A DNA stretch of 64,000 bases from Flavobacterium sp. (GTDB lineage: Bacteria; Bacteroidota; Bacteroidia; Flavobacteriales; Flavobacteriaceae). The stretch is from contig NZ_JBCNKR010000006.1 of the NCBI RefSeq assembly GCF_039595935.1, positions 1,956,001 to 2,020,000 on the forward strand, written 5' to 3'. A program made the position numbers and the translations under genes. The first letter of the stretch is position 1; each line of letters starts with the position of its first letter. The notes under the pieces were generated by a model, which worked only from the letters and a program-made list of their open reading frames with translations, made no database searches and was not told where the DNA came from. Shown here piece after piece: positions 24,660 through 33,816 of the stretch.

Positions 24660-25979
24660 TTAAACTTCTTCTGATTTTTTCCCAAAATCTTTCGGGAAAA
24701 TTAAAAAACGTGATAAAATAAGACCTGGAATTGTAGCTAGAAAAACCCAGATAAAGAAGTTTTGATAGCCTAAATATTGTTGTATGTAACCGCTCAACAT
24801 TCCCGGAAGCATCATTCCTAATGCCATAAATCCGGTTGCAAGTGCATAATGCGCAGTTTTTGATTCTCCTTCGGCAACATGAATTAAATACATCATAAAG
24901 CCCGTAAATCCAAAACCATAACCAAATTGTTCAAGAACAACAGTAATGCAAGTATAAAGATTTAATGGAGAATTTATTTCAAAAAAGTATAAATTTATAT
25001 GAAGATGAAAAAGTTCTTGAGGCTGAAAATGAGCTAACCCAATAAAACCAAGTATTGGCAGATGCATTGCCAAAAACATTGGTAACATCCATTTAGTAAG
25101 TCCATGTTTTGAAATGGCCATTCCGCCTAAAATTCCACCAATTGTTAAAGCAAAAATTCCCAGAGTCCCATAAATAATTCCAACAGATTCAGTATCCAAT
25201 CCCATTCCTCCTAATTCTTTTTTGTCAAGCAAAAACGGACTTAACATTTTAAGCAATTGTGATTCTCCTAATCTGAAAACCAGAATAAAAGATAAAATTA
25301 GCCCGATTTGTTTTTTCTTAAAGAAGCTTACAAATATGGTTGCAAAGTTTTGATGATGAACTTCTTTATTTTCTGCGGCATTTATTTCTGTTTTTGGAGT
25401 AAAAAAGAAATTGTAAATCGTTATGAAAGTCATTAAAAGACCAACAATAATCATTGTGTATGACCAGGCTTTTGTATTGTCGCCGTATTTATGTTCCAGA
25501 TATCCAGCAAAAAGCACCACTAACCCGTTTCCGGCTAACATTGAAAGTCTGTAAAAAGTACTTCTGATTCCAAGAAAAAAAGACTGCTGTTCTTTTGGTA
25601 AAACCAATAAATAAAAACCATCGCTTGCAATATCATTTGAAGCAGAAGCAAATGCCGCAACCCAGAAAATTGCTAAAGTCATCATGAAAAACCCATTCGT
25701 AGGAATGGTAAAACCTACTAGTAAAAAGGCAATCGAAATCAATAATTGCATCGATAAAAACCATTTTCTTTTGGTTCCGGTTAACTCAATAAACGGACTC
25801 CAAAGCGGTTTTATGACCCATGGTAAATATAATAAGCTGGTATATAATCCGATATCTTCATTGCTGATTCCGAGATTTTTGTACATTAATACCGATACCG
25901 AAATGATTACGGCGTAAGGTAATCCAGAAGCAAAATTAAGAAGAGGAATCCAGAACCAAGGCTTATTATCTGTTTTCAT
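24660..25979 (-). CDS. MFS transporter, AmpG-like muropeptide permease
   Basis: 439 residues with about 12 membrane helices. The start MKTDNKPWFWIPLLNFASGLPYAVIISVSVLMYKNLGIS and the segment LYLPWVIKPLWSPFIELTG are typical of the PAT/AmpG branch of the major facilitator superfamily, which imports anhydro-muropeptides. It overlaps the family 10 glycosylhydrolase by 14 bp and shares a cluster with NagZ- and AnmK-like genes, supporting a wall-recycling role. Confidence 0.85.
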   Translation of the reverse strand: MKTDNKPWFWIPLLNFASGLPYAVIISVSVLMYKNLGISNEDIGLYTSLLYLPWVIKPLWSPFIELTGTKRKWFLSMQLLISIAFLLVGFTIPTNGFFMMTLAIFWVAAFASASNDIASDGFYLLVLPKEQQSFFLGIRSTFYRLSMLAGNGLVVLFAGYLEHKYGDNTKAWSYTMIIVGLLMTFITIYNFFFTPKTEINAAENKEVHHQNFATIFVSFFKKKQIGLILSFILVFRLGESQLLKMLSPFLLDKKELGGMGLDTESVGIIYGTLGIFALTIGGILGGMAISKHGLTKWMLPMFLAMHLPILGFIGLAHFQPQELFHLHINLYFFEINSPLNLYTCITVVLEQFGYGFGFTGFMMYLIHVAEGESKTAHYALATGFMALGMMLPGMLSGYIQQYLGYQNFFIWVFLATIPGLILSRFLIFPKDFGKKSEEV

Positions 25980-27537
25980 TAGGCTGAGCAGGTGTATAGA
26001 TTTTAAAATTCTTTTTTATATCGATGGCAGTTGGGGTACTTTCGTTTGCAAAATAATCAATAAATGTTACAGCACAAGCTTTATACATGTTGATTTTTTC
26101 TGAAGGAACAGAAAATGTTATAAGTCCGTCTTTTTCAACAACTCTTACTTTGTCGATTATTTTTGCAGCATCGCTTGTGTTTACTTTTGAAATGTGTTCT
26201 CCTCCATAAATTACAACATAACGTACTTTTGTATTCAGCGGACTTTTGATTTTGAAAGTGTATTTTAAAGTATCTTTTGCAAATTCATCAAAAACTGGCG
26301 TGTCGATAATAATTCGTTTCAAATTAGGAACCGCAGCCGGAAGTGCCGGATATTTATATTGATTTTCTTCTAAAAGACGGGTAATATCAAAGTTTTTGCC
26401 CATGAACCATTTAGCGCTGAAATAAGCACTTCCGGTTACATTTTTAAAACTTCTGGCAAAATCGATTTGATTTGGAATTTCATAAGCAAAATTCCAGCTT
26501 TTATCAGCCTCGCCTCTAATTTTGTAAGATGCGTGCCCAATATATACGGCAGTATTATTTGAATTTTCGGACCACCATTTTACCAATTTCGAATAATTGG
26601 CTCTTGTATTGTTCATACTCCAGTACAATTGCGGCAGAATGTAATCAATCCATTTTTGATCCATCCATAAAACCGGATCAGCATATAAATCATCGTAATT
26701 TGCTGTAGACTGCGTATCTGAACCTCTTGGATCAACAGATTTGTTTCTCCAGACTCCAAACGGACTAATTCCAAACTGAACCCACGGTTTACTTGTTTTT
26801 ATAGTTGTAGAAATCGTGTGTACAAAGTTGCTCACATTTGCACGTCTCCAGTCGGCAAGGCTTAAACCTGAGCCGTATTTTTTATAAGAAACAGAATCGT
26901 TAAATACTTTTCCGGGAACGGCATACGGATAAAAATAATCATCAAAATGAATGGCATCAATATCGTATTTGTCAACGACTTCTTTCACCACTTTTGTTAA
27001 ATGCGTCTGAACTTCCGGAAGGGCAGGATCATAATAATATTTCCCGCCATATTCGATCATCCATTCCGGATGTTTAAAAACATCGTGATTAGGACTTAAA
27101 AGGTTTTTGTTTAAATCGAAAGTCGCACGATACGGATTCAGCCACGCATGAAACTCAAAACCTCTGTTATGCGCTTCTTCAATCATCCATGCCAAAGCAT
27201 CGTAATACGGGTTTGGAGCCTGACCTTCTTTTCCTGTCAAAAATCGTGACCAGGGTGCTAATTCTGAAGGATAAAAGGCATCGCCAACACTTCTAATCTG
27301 AACGATTACAGCATTGTAGTTTAGTTTTTTATACGTTTCTAAAATCTCTAAATAATCAGCTTTTTCTTTTTCTACATTATCTGTTGCTGTTTTTGGCCAG
27401 TCAATGTTTACTACAGTTGCAATCCAGACACCTCTAAATTCATTTTTAGGATGCATTATTTTTTCTTGGGAATTTGAGTGCCATCCAAAGAAAAATAAGA
27501 ATATGATAGAGTATAGTAAGTGCTGATTTTTATGCAT
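25966..27537 (-). CDS. Family 10 glycosylhydrolase (YngK/DigH-like), exported
   Basis: 523 residues from the ATG at 27537, giving the signal peptide MHKNQHLLYSIIFLFFFGWHSNSQ. The TIM-barrel blocks are EFRGVWIATVVNIDWP, HAWLNPYRATFDL, DIDAIHFDDYFYPYAVPG and DYILPQLYWSM, typical of the glycosyl-hydrolase-like 10 family; E. coli DigH of this family cleaves denuded peptidoglycan glycans. A beta-rich domain follows from about residue 420. It overlaps the ampG-like gene by 14 bp. A periplasmic or surface wall hydrolase feeding the recycling pathway is the likely role. Confidence 0.87.
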   Translation of the reverse strand: MHKNQHLLYSIIFLFFFGWHSNSQEKIMHPKNEFRGVWIATVVNIDWPKTATDNVEKEKADYLEILETYKKLNYNAVIVQIRSVGDAFYPSELAPWSRFLTGKEGQAPNPYYDALAWMIEEAHNRGFEFHAWLNPYRATFDLNKNLLSPNHDVFKHPEWMIEYGGKYYYDPALPEVQTHLTKVVKEVVDKYDIDAIHFDDYFYPYAVPGKVFNDSVSYKKYGSGLSLADWRRANVSNFVHTISTTIKTSKPWVQFGISPFGVWRNKSVDPRGSDTQSTANYDDLYADPVLWMDQKWIDYILPQLYWSMNNTRANYSKLVKWWSENSNNTAVYIGHASYKIRGEADKSWNFAYEIPNQIDFARSFKNVTGSAYFSAKWFMGKNFDITRLLEENQYKYPALPAAVPNLKRIIIDTPVFDEFAKDTLKYTFKIKSPLNTKVRYVVIYGGEHISKVNTSDAAKIIDKVRVVEKDGLITFSVPSEKINMYKACAVTFIDYFANESTPTAIDIKKNFKIYTPAQPNENR

Positions 27538-27584
27538 TTTAATCTTTAATTTTAACAAGAACCAAAAATAGGCTTAATTTTTTT

Positions 27585-27653
27585 TCTGCCACGAATTCAC
27601 GAATTTTATTTTCATTTAAAACATTAAAAAAAATAATTCGTGAATTTGTGGCT
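27585..27653. repeat. Inverted repeat with CCACGAATTCACGAATT
   Basis: Left arm CCACGAATTCACGAATT and right arm AATTCGTGAATTTGTGG pair almost perfectly across about 30 nt. Single arms of the same sequence recur at 38275-38303 and 49637-49660, so this is a dispersed family. Located between anmK and the glycosylhydrolase gene. Confidence 0.75.
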
Positions 27654-27664
27654 ATCTTTTTATT

Positions 27665-28873
27665 TTAATCTGGAAAAGAAATTTTTCCCATTGTTACAGA
27701 TGGAATTCCTTTTTTTGAACCAAAATTATAATTTCCGCCTGCCACGGTTTCATTGGCCAAAACAGCAAATAAAACCGCTTCTTTAGCATCGCCTGCAATT
27801 CCGAGAACGTCGCTGGTTTCAAATCTGCATGAAAGCAATTCTTTTAACCAGCTTACTAATAAAGGATTTCGCGCGCCTCCGCCAGACATATATATTGTAA
27901 ACTCTTCAATTGGAGTTTTAGTGTTTTTTACTACAAACAAAATCGCTTCGGCAATCGTTTCGGCACTTAGGCGTGTTAAAGTCGCAAGCAAATCTGGTGC
28001 CGAAATGTTTTCTAAACCTAATTTTAGCAAAGCCGAGTTTACAAAATCATGATTGAATAATTCTTGACCAATTGTTTTTGGGAAGCTTTTATGAAAGAAA
28101 GCATTACTTTTTAATTCGCTTAAAAGTTCCTGATTTACAGTTCCGCTTTTAGCAATTTCGGCATCTTTATCGTAACTTTTTTCAGGGAAATAATGTTTAG
28201 TGAAAATATCAATTAAAGTATTTGCCGTTCCGGTATCGGTTACAAAGACTTCTTCGGCGTTTTGAGAAGCTGGTAAATAAGTGAAATTGGCGATTCCGCC
28301 CATGTTAAGCATAATTCGGTTTTCGCCTTTTTTGCTGAATAACAAATAATCGCCATAAACAGCCAAAGGTGCGCCTTCGCCACCAGCAGCAACATGTTTT
28401 TGCCTGAAATCAGAAAGTGTTATAATTCCCGTTTTAACCGCAATATGATCGCCGTCGGCTATTTGTAAAGTCGCGTTTGGAAATTTTTCCTGTTGATGCA
28501 AAAACTTTGGCGCGTGCAGAACCGTTTGTCCGTGCGAAGCTATTAAATCAACTTCACTTGCAGGAATATTCCATTTTGAAAGACAATCGTTTATCATTCC
28601 GGCATGTAAATCTGCAATCCATTCGTTGAGCAAAACCAAATGCTGAAAATCGATTGTTTTTTTTGCAAACACTTTTCTGATTTCGGTTTTAATATCGTCG
28701 TTGTAATCAATCGTTTCAAATTGTTCGATTTTTACAACCGTGTTTCCGCCTTCGCCGGAAATTTTGCAAAGCGCTAAATCGAGTCCGTCGAGCGAAGTTC
28801 CTGACATTAAACCTAGTATTTTTCGGGTCTCTTTTTGGGCTATTTTATAGAGGGCGGTTATGTTTTTATTCAT
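27665..28873 (-). CDS. anmK: Anhydro-N-acetylmuramic acid kinase
   Basis: A 402-aa kinase of the ASKHA fold. LGLMSGTSLDGLDLAL near residue 20 is the ATP-phosphate loop and a strong AnmK signature; further blocks are SHGQTVLHAP, GEGAPLAVYGDYLLF, MLNMGGIANFTYLP and MSGGGARNPLLV. It converts anhydroMurNAc to MurNAc-6-phosphate in the cytoplasm. It completes the recycling set with NagZ- and AmpG-like genes. The N-terminus is slightly extended compared with E. coli AnmK. Confidence 0.95.
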   Translation of the reverse strand: MNKNITALYKIAQKETRKILGLMSGTSLDGLDLALCKISGEGGNTVVKIEQFETIDYNDDIKTEIRKVFAKKTIDFQHLVLLNEWIADLHAGMINDCLSKWNIPASEVDLIASHGQTVLHAPKFLHQQEKFPNATLQIADGDHIAVKTGIITLSDFRQKHVAAGGEGAPLAVYGDYLLFSKKGENRIMLNMGGIANFTYLPASQNAEEVFVTDTGTANTLIDIFTKHYFPEKSYDKDAEIAKSGTVNQELLSELKSNAFFHKSFPKTIGQELFNHDFVNSALLKLGLENISAPDLLATLTRLSAETIAEAILFVVKNTKTPIEEFTIYMSGGGARNPLLVSWLKELLSCRFETSDVLGIAGDAKEAVLFAVLANETVAGGNYNFGSKKGIPSVTMGKISFPD

Positions 28874-29181
28874 TTTGAATGAGGACTTTTTTTTGATTGT
28901 GCTAAAATCGGAATGTTTTAAATATAAATGTAGAAAAAAAGAAACTTTATTGGTTTAGTTTACTTATAGATAAAATTTTTCAGTCTTTTATAAATTTTGA
29001 TGTAATCGAGATTATAGAAGTTTTTTTATTCTTAAATATTTCAGGTATAAATACTTGTTACTTTAATTTTATTTATAAGTATAATTGTTTCATAATTAAT
29101 TTTAAGCAGATTATGGTTTTCCATAAAATAAGAAATTATTTAATACTAATATTTGCTTTATTAACTAATAAATAGATAGTT
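28874..29181. other. AT-rich 308-bp intergenic region
   Basis: Very AT-rich sequence between the divergent anmK and the 222-aa gene. No RNA gene or strong hairpin is seen. AATATTTG at 29148-29155, 27 bp before the ATG at 29182, is a one-mismatch -7 box. Composition changes here mark the left edge of the inserted two-gene region. Confidence 0.5.
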
Positions 29182-29850
29182 ATGGAAAAAATAACAGTAA
29201 AAAAACTAATCGAATTTCGAAAAAAAACTGATAGAACAAAATTAACTTTTGTAAATAATCTTAATAAAGAAAAGAAAGAATCAGATGGTGGAGGTGATTA
29301 TTGGATTAGTTGTTTAAGCGCTATACGAAATACTTTTAAATTAAATGATGCTGATTTGTTGGATGAAAAAATTAATTTATTATTAGAGAAAATTAAGGTT
29401 ACAGAAAAGACCAGTGTAAAAGATCAGTTTAAGAAAAATATTGAAATTCTAAATATTTTTAAAGATTATGATTTTCAGCATTTAAGACCAAATAGTAATC
29501 TTATCTTTTTGACGCAACCGAAAAATCATTCGATACTTAATATTAAAGGGTTTCCAATCGAAGCAAAACCGTGCCATATTTTTTCATTTTCAAACGGAAA
29601 AAGTGACGAAATAGGAGGGATTTGGTTTGTCGCTCAATTGAAAGGATTTAAAAAAAGTGAATTAGGAATGTTTGCAGACATGATTTATAGATACTTAGAT
29701 AAATATTATTCAAAGAATTTTTATATTAATCCAGAATTCTGTGTAGCAGTGGATTTATTCAATGGGCAAGAAACTAATTATGCTGAAATTAAGAGTGGAA
29801 AAATTCCAATATTAATCGATTCAACATTGGATGATTTAAAGGAGTTTTAA
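29182..29850 (+). CDS. Unknown protein, partner of the PHP-ATPase
   Basis: A 222-aa soluble protein that I do not recognise. The N-terminal third is charged and helical, with KKESDGGGDYWISCLSAIRNTF. The middle has QHLRPNSNLIFLTQPKNHSIL, the rest alternates strands and helices (IGGIWFVAQLKGFKKSELGMFADMIYRYLDKYY). No signal peptide or membrane helix. It is much more AT-rich than neighbours and lies 48 bp before the large PHP-ATPase gene, so the two are likely co-transcribed and act together. An effector or adaptor role is inference. Confidence 0.75.
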   Translation: MEKITVKKLIEFRKKTDRTKLTFVNNLNKEKKESDGGGDYWISCLSAIRNTFKLNDADLLDEKINLLLEKIKVTEKTSVKDQFKKNIEILNIFKDYDFQHLRPNSNLIFLTQPKNHSILNIKGFPIEAKPCHIFSFSNGKSDEIGGIWFVAQLKGFKKSELGMFADMIYRYLDKYYSKNFYINPEFCVAVDLFNGQETNYAEIKSGKIPILIDSTLDDLKEF

Positions 29851-29898
29851 AAATAACTAGTTGCTCATATTTATAATTTTATAAAGAAAAATTAAACG

Positions 29899-32559
29899 AT
29901 GGTGAATAATCAAGCACAGTTTTATAGAGGAGATCTTCATATTCATTCTTTTGGAGAATTTGGTTCATTCGATGTGACAGATACAACAATGACGCCACAG
30001 GCAATTGTTGATACCTCTATTGAAAAAAATCTCAAAATAATAAGTATAACAGATCACAATGAAATAAACAATTCCCATTTTGCAATTGAATATGCAAAAG
30101 GTAAAGATATTTTAGTAATACCTGGTATAGAGGTTTCTACAATACAAGGACATTTGCTTGTCTATTTTGAAACTTTTGCAGAATTAAGAAGTTTTCATGG
30201 AAAATTAACAATTTCTGGAGATAAAACACTTTGCACTCAAGGCATTGTTGATTGTTTAGACTTTGCTAATCAATTTGGAGGATTCGGGATTCTTGCACAT
30301 ATTGAATTAACATCAGGTTTTGAAAAAACAATAGGTAGATTCGGACCTCAAATGGAGGAAATTTTTAAAATTAAAAATCTATTAGGATTCGAAATTAATT
30401 CTAGAAATTCTATTAGCTTATATAGTGAATTTGATAATTCAGATTTAAAAAATGAACGAAATAATTTATTAAGTATAAGAAGAGCTCATCTTGAATATGA
30501 TTTAGATTATAATCTTCCAAAAATAATGTCTTCCGACTCCCATACTTTAAGCAAGTTAGGAACAAATGCAGAAGGTGAAAATAAATTAACAAGATATAAA
30601 GTGGATGAACTCAATTTTCATTCAATTAAAATTGCTTTACAGTATTATGAATCTCGAATAAGACTAGAAAATGAAATTCCAGAACAAAGACCATATATCA
30701 AAACAATAAAATTAGAAGGAGGGCTCTTTAATTCGACCACTGTGACGCTTAGTAGTAATTTGACATGTATTATTGGTAGTAGAGGAGCAGGTAAGTCGAC
30801 TTTACTTGAGTCAATACGTGAAGCAACTGGTAATAAGTCAAAATATGGTGTTGTTGATTCAGATGTTTGGCCACAACAAATTGAATTAACATATTATGAT
30901 GAAGCAAATCAACAAATTGATTTTGTTAGAGAAAAGAATAATTCAATAAGAAATGCAACTGATCCTGTAAACGGAATTGGAAAAATAGACATAGAGACTT
31001 ATGGACAGGGAGAAACAGCTGAAACATTGCAACATAGTGATGAAAATCCAAGAGTTTTAATTAATTTTTTAGATAGTTTTTTAAATCTTGAATCGAAAAA
31101 TCTTGAAGATAATTTATTGATGAAAGAATTATTAGAAAATCAAAGTTCATCAAAAAAGATAAGACTTGAATTATTAAGCTATGTAGAAACAGAAAAAGCG
31201 TTAAAGAATGAGGAAAAAAAATTAGAAAACTTAAAAAAGGAAAAAGCTGGAGAATTAGTAACTTATCAAAATTCTTTAATAAAAGAAAGACAAATTAGAG
31301 CAGAATTAATTACCAAACTTCAGGAGTTAGTTGTCAAATACAAAGAAATTTTTTCTGACGATACTTTGTTTACTAATTTTTCGACTATTTCCGATGATGA
31401 AATTATTGTTGGAAAAGATTTTTTTCAAAATGTAAAAAACATTGTTTCGGATTTTTCAAATGTTGTAAAAACTAAATCGACTGAATTAAATTCGGAACTT
31501 ACAGCGAAAATTGAACAATTAAATATTGAATTAAAAAATTGGGCACAAAAAGAGACAGAAATTCAGGCAAAAATTGATATTAAGAAGGCGCAACTAGAAG
31601 CTCAAGGAATTCCTTTTGATTTAGGGAAAATAAATCAAATATCAATTGATATTATTGATTATAAGAAGAAGATAGAAAAGCTTAATCAAGATAAAATTTT
31701 ATTGCAAAAACTAAACGATGAGCGTATTATATTAATTGAAAAGAGATTAGCGAATAAAAAGGAAATATATGATTTAAGAAAGGTGTTTTCTAAAAAAGCT
31801 AACCTTAATCTGAAAAATACAATAGATGGTTTTTTTATAACAATCAAATATAAATCTGGAATATATTCGACGGATTTTGAAGAATTACTAAAAGTAAAAA
31901 TGGATTGGAGGCAAAACAAAAAACCAAAAATCATTTCATCAAATTTTTCTGTTTTTCAATTTCTAGAAATTTGTCAAAAAAATGAGCTTGATAAATTAGT
32001 CAATTTGATGGATGAAGAGGGTAATTTGATATTCACAAGTTTAGAATGTCAGAGCATTATTGATAAAATTAATAGTGACTTTAATTTTGAAGATTTTCAA
32101 GCGATACGGTTTGATGATTTACCTGAGGTAACTATTACTAAAAGTTATATAGATAGTGATGGAGCTACCAAGTATATATCAAAACCTCTTTCAAAACTTT
32201 CTCTAGGTCAACAGCAGTCAGTATTATTGGGTATTTTAATGTTGTCAGATAGTAATAAACCATTAATAATTGACCAGCCAGAGGATAACTTGGACAGCGA
32301 GTTTATTTTTAAAACAATAGTTAAAAACCTTAGAAAGATTAAAGAACAAAGGCAAGTTATCATTGTAACTCATAATCCTAATATTGCAGTTTTAGGTGAT
32401 GCAGAGCTTATTATTCCTCTAAAAAGTACAAATATAGTTACTCATGTTATAGATGCTGGTTCAATAGATAGAACAGAAACAAGAGCAATTTGTTGTGAAA
32501 TATTAGAAGGAGGTAAAAGAGCTTTTAAACAACGTGAAGAAATATATGGGATTAAATAA
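29899..32559 (+). CDS. PHP-domain phosphoesterase fused to SMC/Rad50-like ATPase (TrlF-like)
   Basis: 886 residues. Residues 8-250 are a PHP metallo-phosphoesterase: GDLHIHS (Asp12, His14, His16), TDHNE (52-55), PGIEVS with Glu78, AHIE with His134, SSDSHT with Asp213 and His215. From about 270 an ABC-type ATPase begins: Walker A GSRGAGKST at 293-301, a coiled-coil arm about 410-630, signature LSLGQQQSVLLG near 768, Walker B PLIIDQPEDNLD near 788 and VTHNPN near 824. All catalytic motifs look intact. Such fusions are expected to couple DNA or RNA sensing to nucleolytic or nucleotide cleavage. Function is not established to me; phage or plasmid defence is the favoured inference. Confidence 0.88.
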   Translation: MVNNQAQFYRGDLHIHSFGEFGSFDVTDTTMTPQAIVDTSIEKNLKIISITDHNEINNSHFAIEYAKGKDILVIPGIEVSTIQGHLLVYFETFAELRSFHGKLTISGDKTLCTQGIVDCLDFANQFGGFGILAHIELTSGFEKTIGRFGPQMEEIFKIKNLLGFEINSRNSISLYSEFDNSDLKNERNNLLSIRRAHLEYDLDYNLPKIMSSDSHTLSKLGTNAEGENKLTRYKVDELNFHSIKIALQYYESRIRLENEIPEQRPYIKTIKLEGGLFNSTTVTLSSNLTCIIGSRGAGKSTLLESIREATGNKSKYGVVDSDVWPQQIELTYYDEANQQIDFVREKNNSIRNATDPVNGIGKIDIETYGQGETAETLQHSDENPRVLINFLDSFLNLESKNLEDNLLMKELLENQSSSKKIRLELLSYVETEKALKNEEKKLENLKKEKAGELVTYQNSLIKERQIRAELITKLQELVVKYKEIFSDDTLFTNFSTISDDEIIVGKDFFQNVKNIVSDFSNVVKTKSTELNSELTAKIEQLNIELKNWAQKETEIQAKIDIKKAQLEAQGIPFDLGKINQISIDIIDYKKKIEKLNQDKILLQKLNDERIILIEKRLANKKEIYDLRKVFSKKANLNLKNTIDGFFITIKYKSGIYSTDFEELLKVKMDWRQNKKPKIISSNFSVFQFLEICQKNELDKLVNLMDEEGNLIFTSLECQSIIDKINSDFNFEDFQAIRFDDLPEVTITKSYIDSDGATKYISKPLSKLSLGQQQSVLLGILMLSDSNKPLIIDQPEDNLDSEFIFKTIVKNLRKIKEQRQVIIVTHNPNIAVLGDAELIIPLKSTNIVTHVIDAGSIDRTETRAICCEILEGGKRAFKQREEIYGIK

Positions 32560-32576
32560 TTCATTATTATCATTTT

Positions 32577-32672
32577 TGAAAACGAGTGCCCTAGCCCTGA
32601 TGGAAGCGGCATCCTTTTGCGCCGGGGTTCGGCGTAAAAGATATAGCGGACAGCAGGAAATTGCTCCTAAAA
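32577..32672 (+). repeat. Dispersed repeat A, copy 1 (CCTAGCCCTGAT ... GCGGACAGCAGG)
   Basis: About 95 bp closely similar to 42446-42541 in inverted orientation. The core is a hairpin CTTTTGCGCCGG/GGTTCGGCGTAAAAG, flanked by GCCCTAGCCCTGATGGAAG and AGCGGACAGCAGG. It lies immediately after the PHP-ATPase gene. I recall this repeat as frequent in Flavobacterium genomes. The rest of the 244-bp gap holds a half-site of the TTCGACTACGCTCAGGATGAC type. Confidence 0.85.
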
Positions 32673-32803
32673 AATATTAATACAATTACAATTTCAAAAA
32701 AATAGAATTTACGTTTCCATAAGCCTTCGACTACGCTCAGGATGACAATTAGGTTTGAAGAGAAAAAACCTTTGTCTCTTTGCAACTCTGAACTTCTGTA
32801 CCT

Positions 32804-33616
32804 TTATTTCAAAACAAACTCATTTTCTTTCAACTTCTTCAAAACAGCAGCAATAATTTTGGATCGGCATTCTGAATTTTCTATTGTTGATGCGGTTTTA
32901 ACCCAATAACGAACGTTGAGCTGAATAACTCCAGCGGCGGCAACATCGGTAATAACTGCGGAGTTTTCGTGGTCTTTTTCGGTTACTTCTTCGCTGTTGC
33001 CCAAAACTTCTTTTACGAGTTCAATGGCTCGGGTATAATCAGAACCATATTCGAGTCCGACTGTAAAAGTCTGGAGCAGAAAACCTTCGCTGTTATAGTT
33101 AATTAAAGTGTTTTTTATAAGAAGCGCGTTTGGAATATAAATGATTTTAGAATCGCTTTTTACTTCGGTATCGCGCAGGTTGAGGTTGATTACTTCGCCT
33201 TTTACGCCGTTACTTTCGATAATATCTCCAATAGAAAACGGACGTTTGAAAGCGAGCAGAATTCCCGCAAGGAAATTTTCGCCAATATCTTTCAGCGCAA
33301 AACCAATCACAAAAGCTGAGATTCCAGCGCCAGCAAGCATACTTTGCGCAACGCCTTCGAGACCAATGATTCGGAACATAAACAAAATCCCGATAATAAT
33401 TAAAACCGATTTAATTAATCGGGCGATAAAAACTGCCAAAAGGCGATCGTGCATTTTGGTTTTGAGTCGGTTTCCAGCAAAAATGCCAACACGGCTCGCA
33501 ATAAACCATGAAACTAAAACGACCAGAATCGCCAGAATAAATTTTGGCGTAAGATCGACAATGCTGTAATAATAGTTTTCTAAATGTTTAAAGACGTCCT
33601 GAACGAAATTTTCCAT
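32804..33616 (-). CDS. Small-conductance mechanosensitive channel (MscS family)
   Basis: 270 residues with three membrane helices. The pore helix AQSMLAGAGISAFVIGFALKDIGENFLAGI matches TM3 of MscS, followed by the beta domain (PFSIGDIIESNGVKGEVINLNLRDTEV) and the C-terminal alpha/beta domain. It releases solutes during hypo-osmotic shock. Close to E. coli MscS in length. The gene is a lone unit with no clear operon partner. Confidence 0.93.
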   Translation of the reverse strand: MENFVQDVFKHLENYYYSIVDLTPKFILAILVVLVSWFIASRVGIFAGNRLKTKMHDRLLAVFIARLIKSVLIIIGILFMFRIIGLEGVAQSMLAGAGISAFVIGFALKDIGENFLAGILLAFKRPFSIGDIIESNGVKGEVINLNLRDTEVKSDSKIIYIPNALLIKNTLINYNSEGFLLQTFTVGLEYGSDYTRAIELVKEVLGNSEEVTEKDHENSAVITDVAAAGVIQLNVRYWVKTASTIENSECRSKIIAAVLKKLKENEFVLK

Positions 33617-33760
33617 AATAATAAGGCGTAAAAATGTAAAATCTTAAAATTAAGATTTCGGGATTTGGGCAGTTTATAGAATTCGCTTTTAATTTTATAA
33701 AATAGAAGGCACACAAATAGATAAATTCTCAAATTGTACCATTTTAACCTGCTATATTTT

Positions 33761-33768
33761 TATATTTG
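33761..33768 (+). promoter_or_regulatory. -7 box TATATTTG
   Basis: An exact TAnnTTTG 48 bp before the ATG at 33817. A TTG at 33734-33736 lies slightly too far upstream (24 bp) for a normal -33 element. Confidence 0.5.
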
Positions 33769-33816
33769 CTATCTCGGTTTTGAGGAATTATTTTTTTAAG
33801 AAAAGCACCATTTAAC

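Noticed and set aside
32591..32785. A 64-codon minus-strand frame
   Set aside because: It lies within dispersed repeat A and a second repeat half-site, which explain the open frame.
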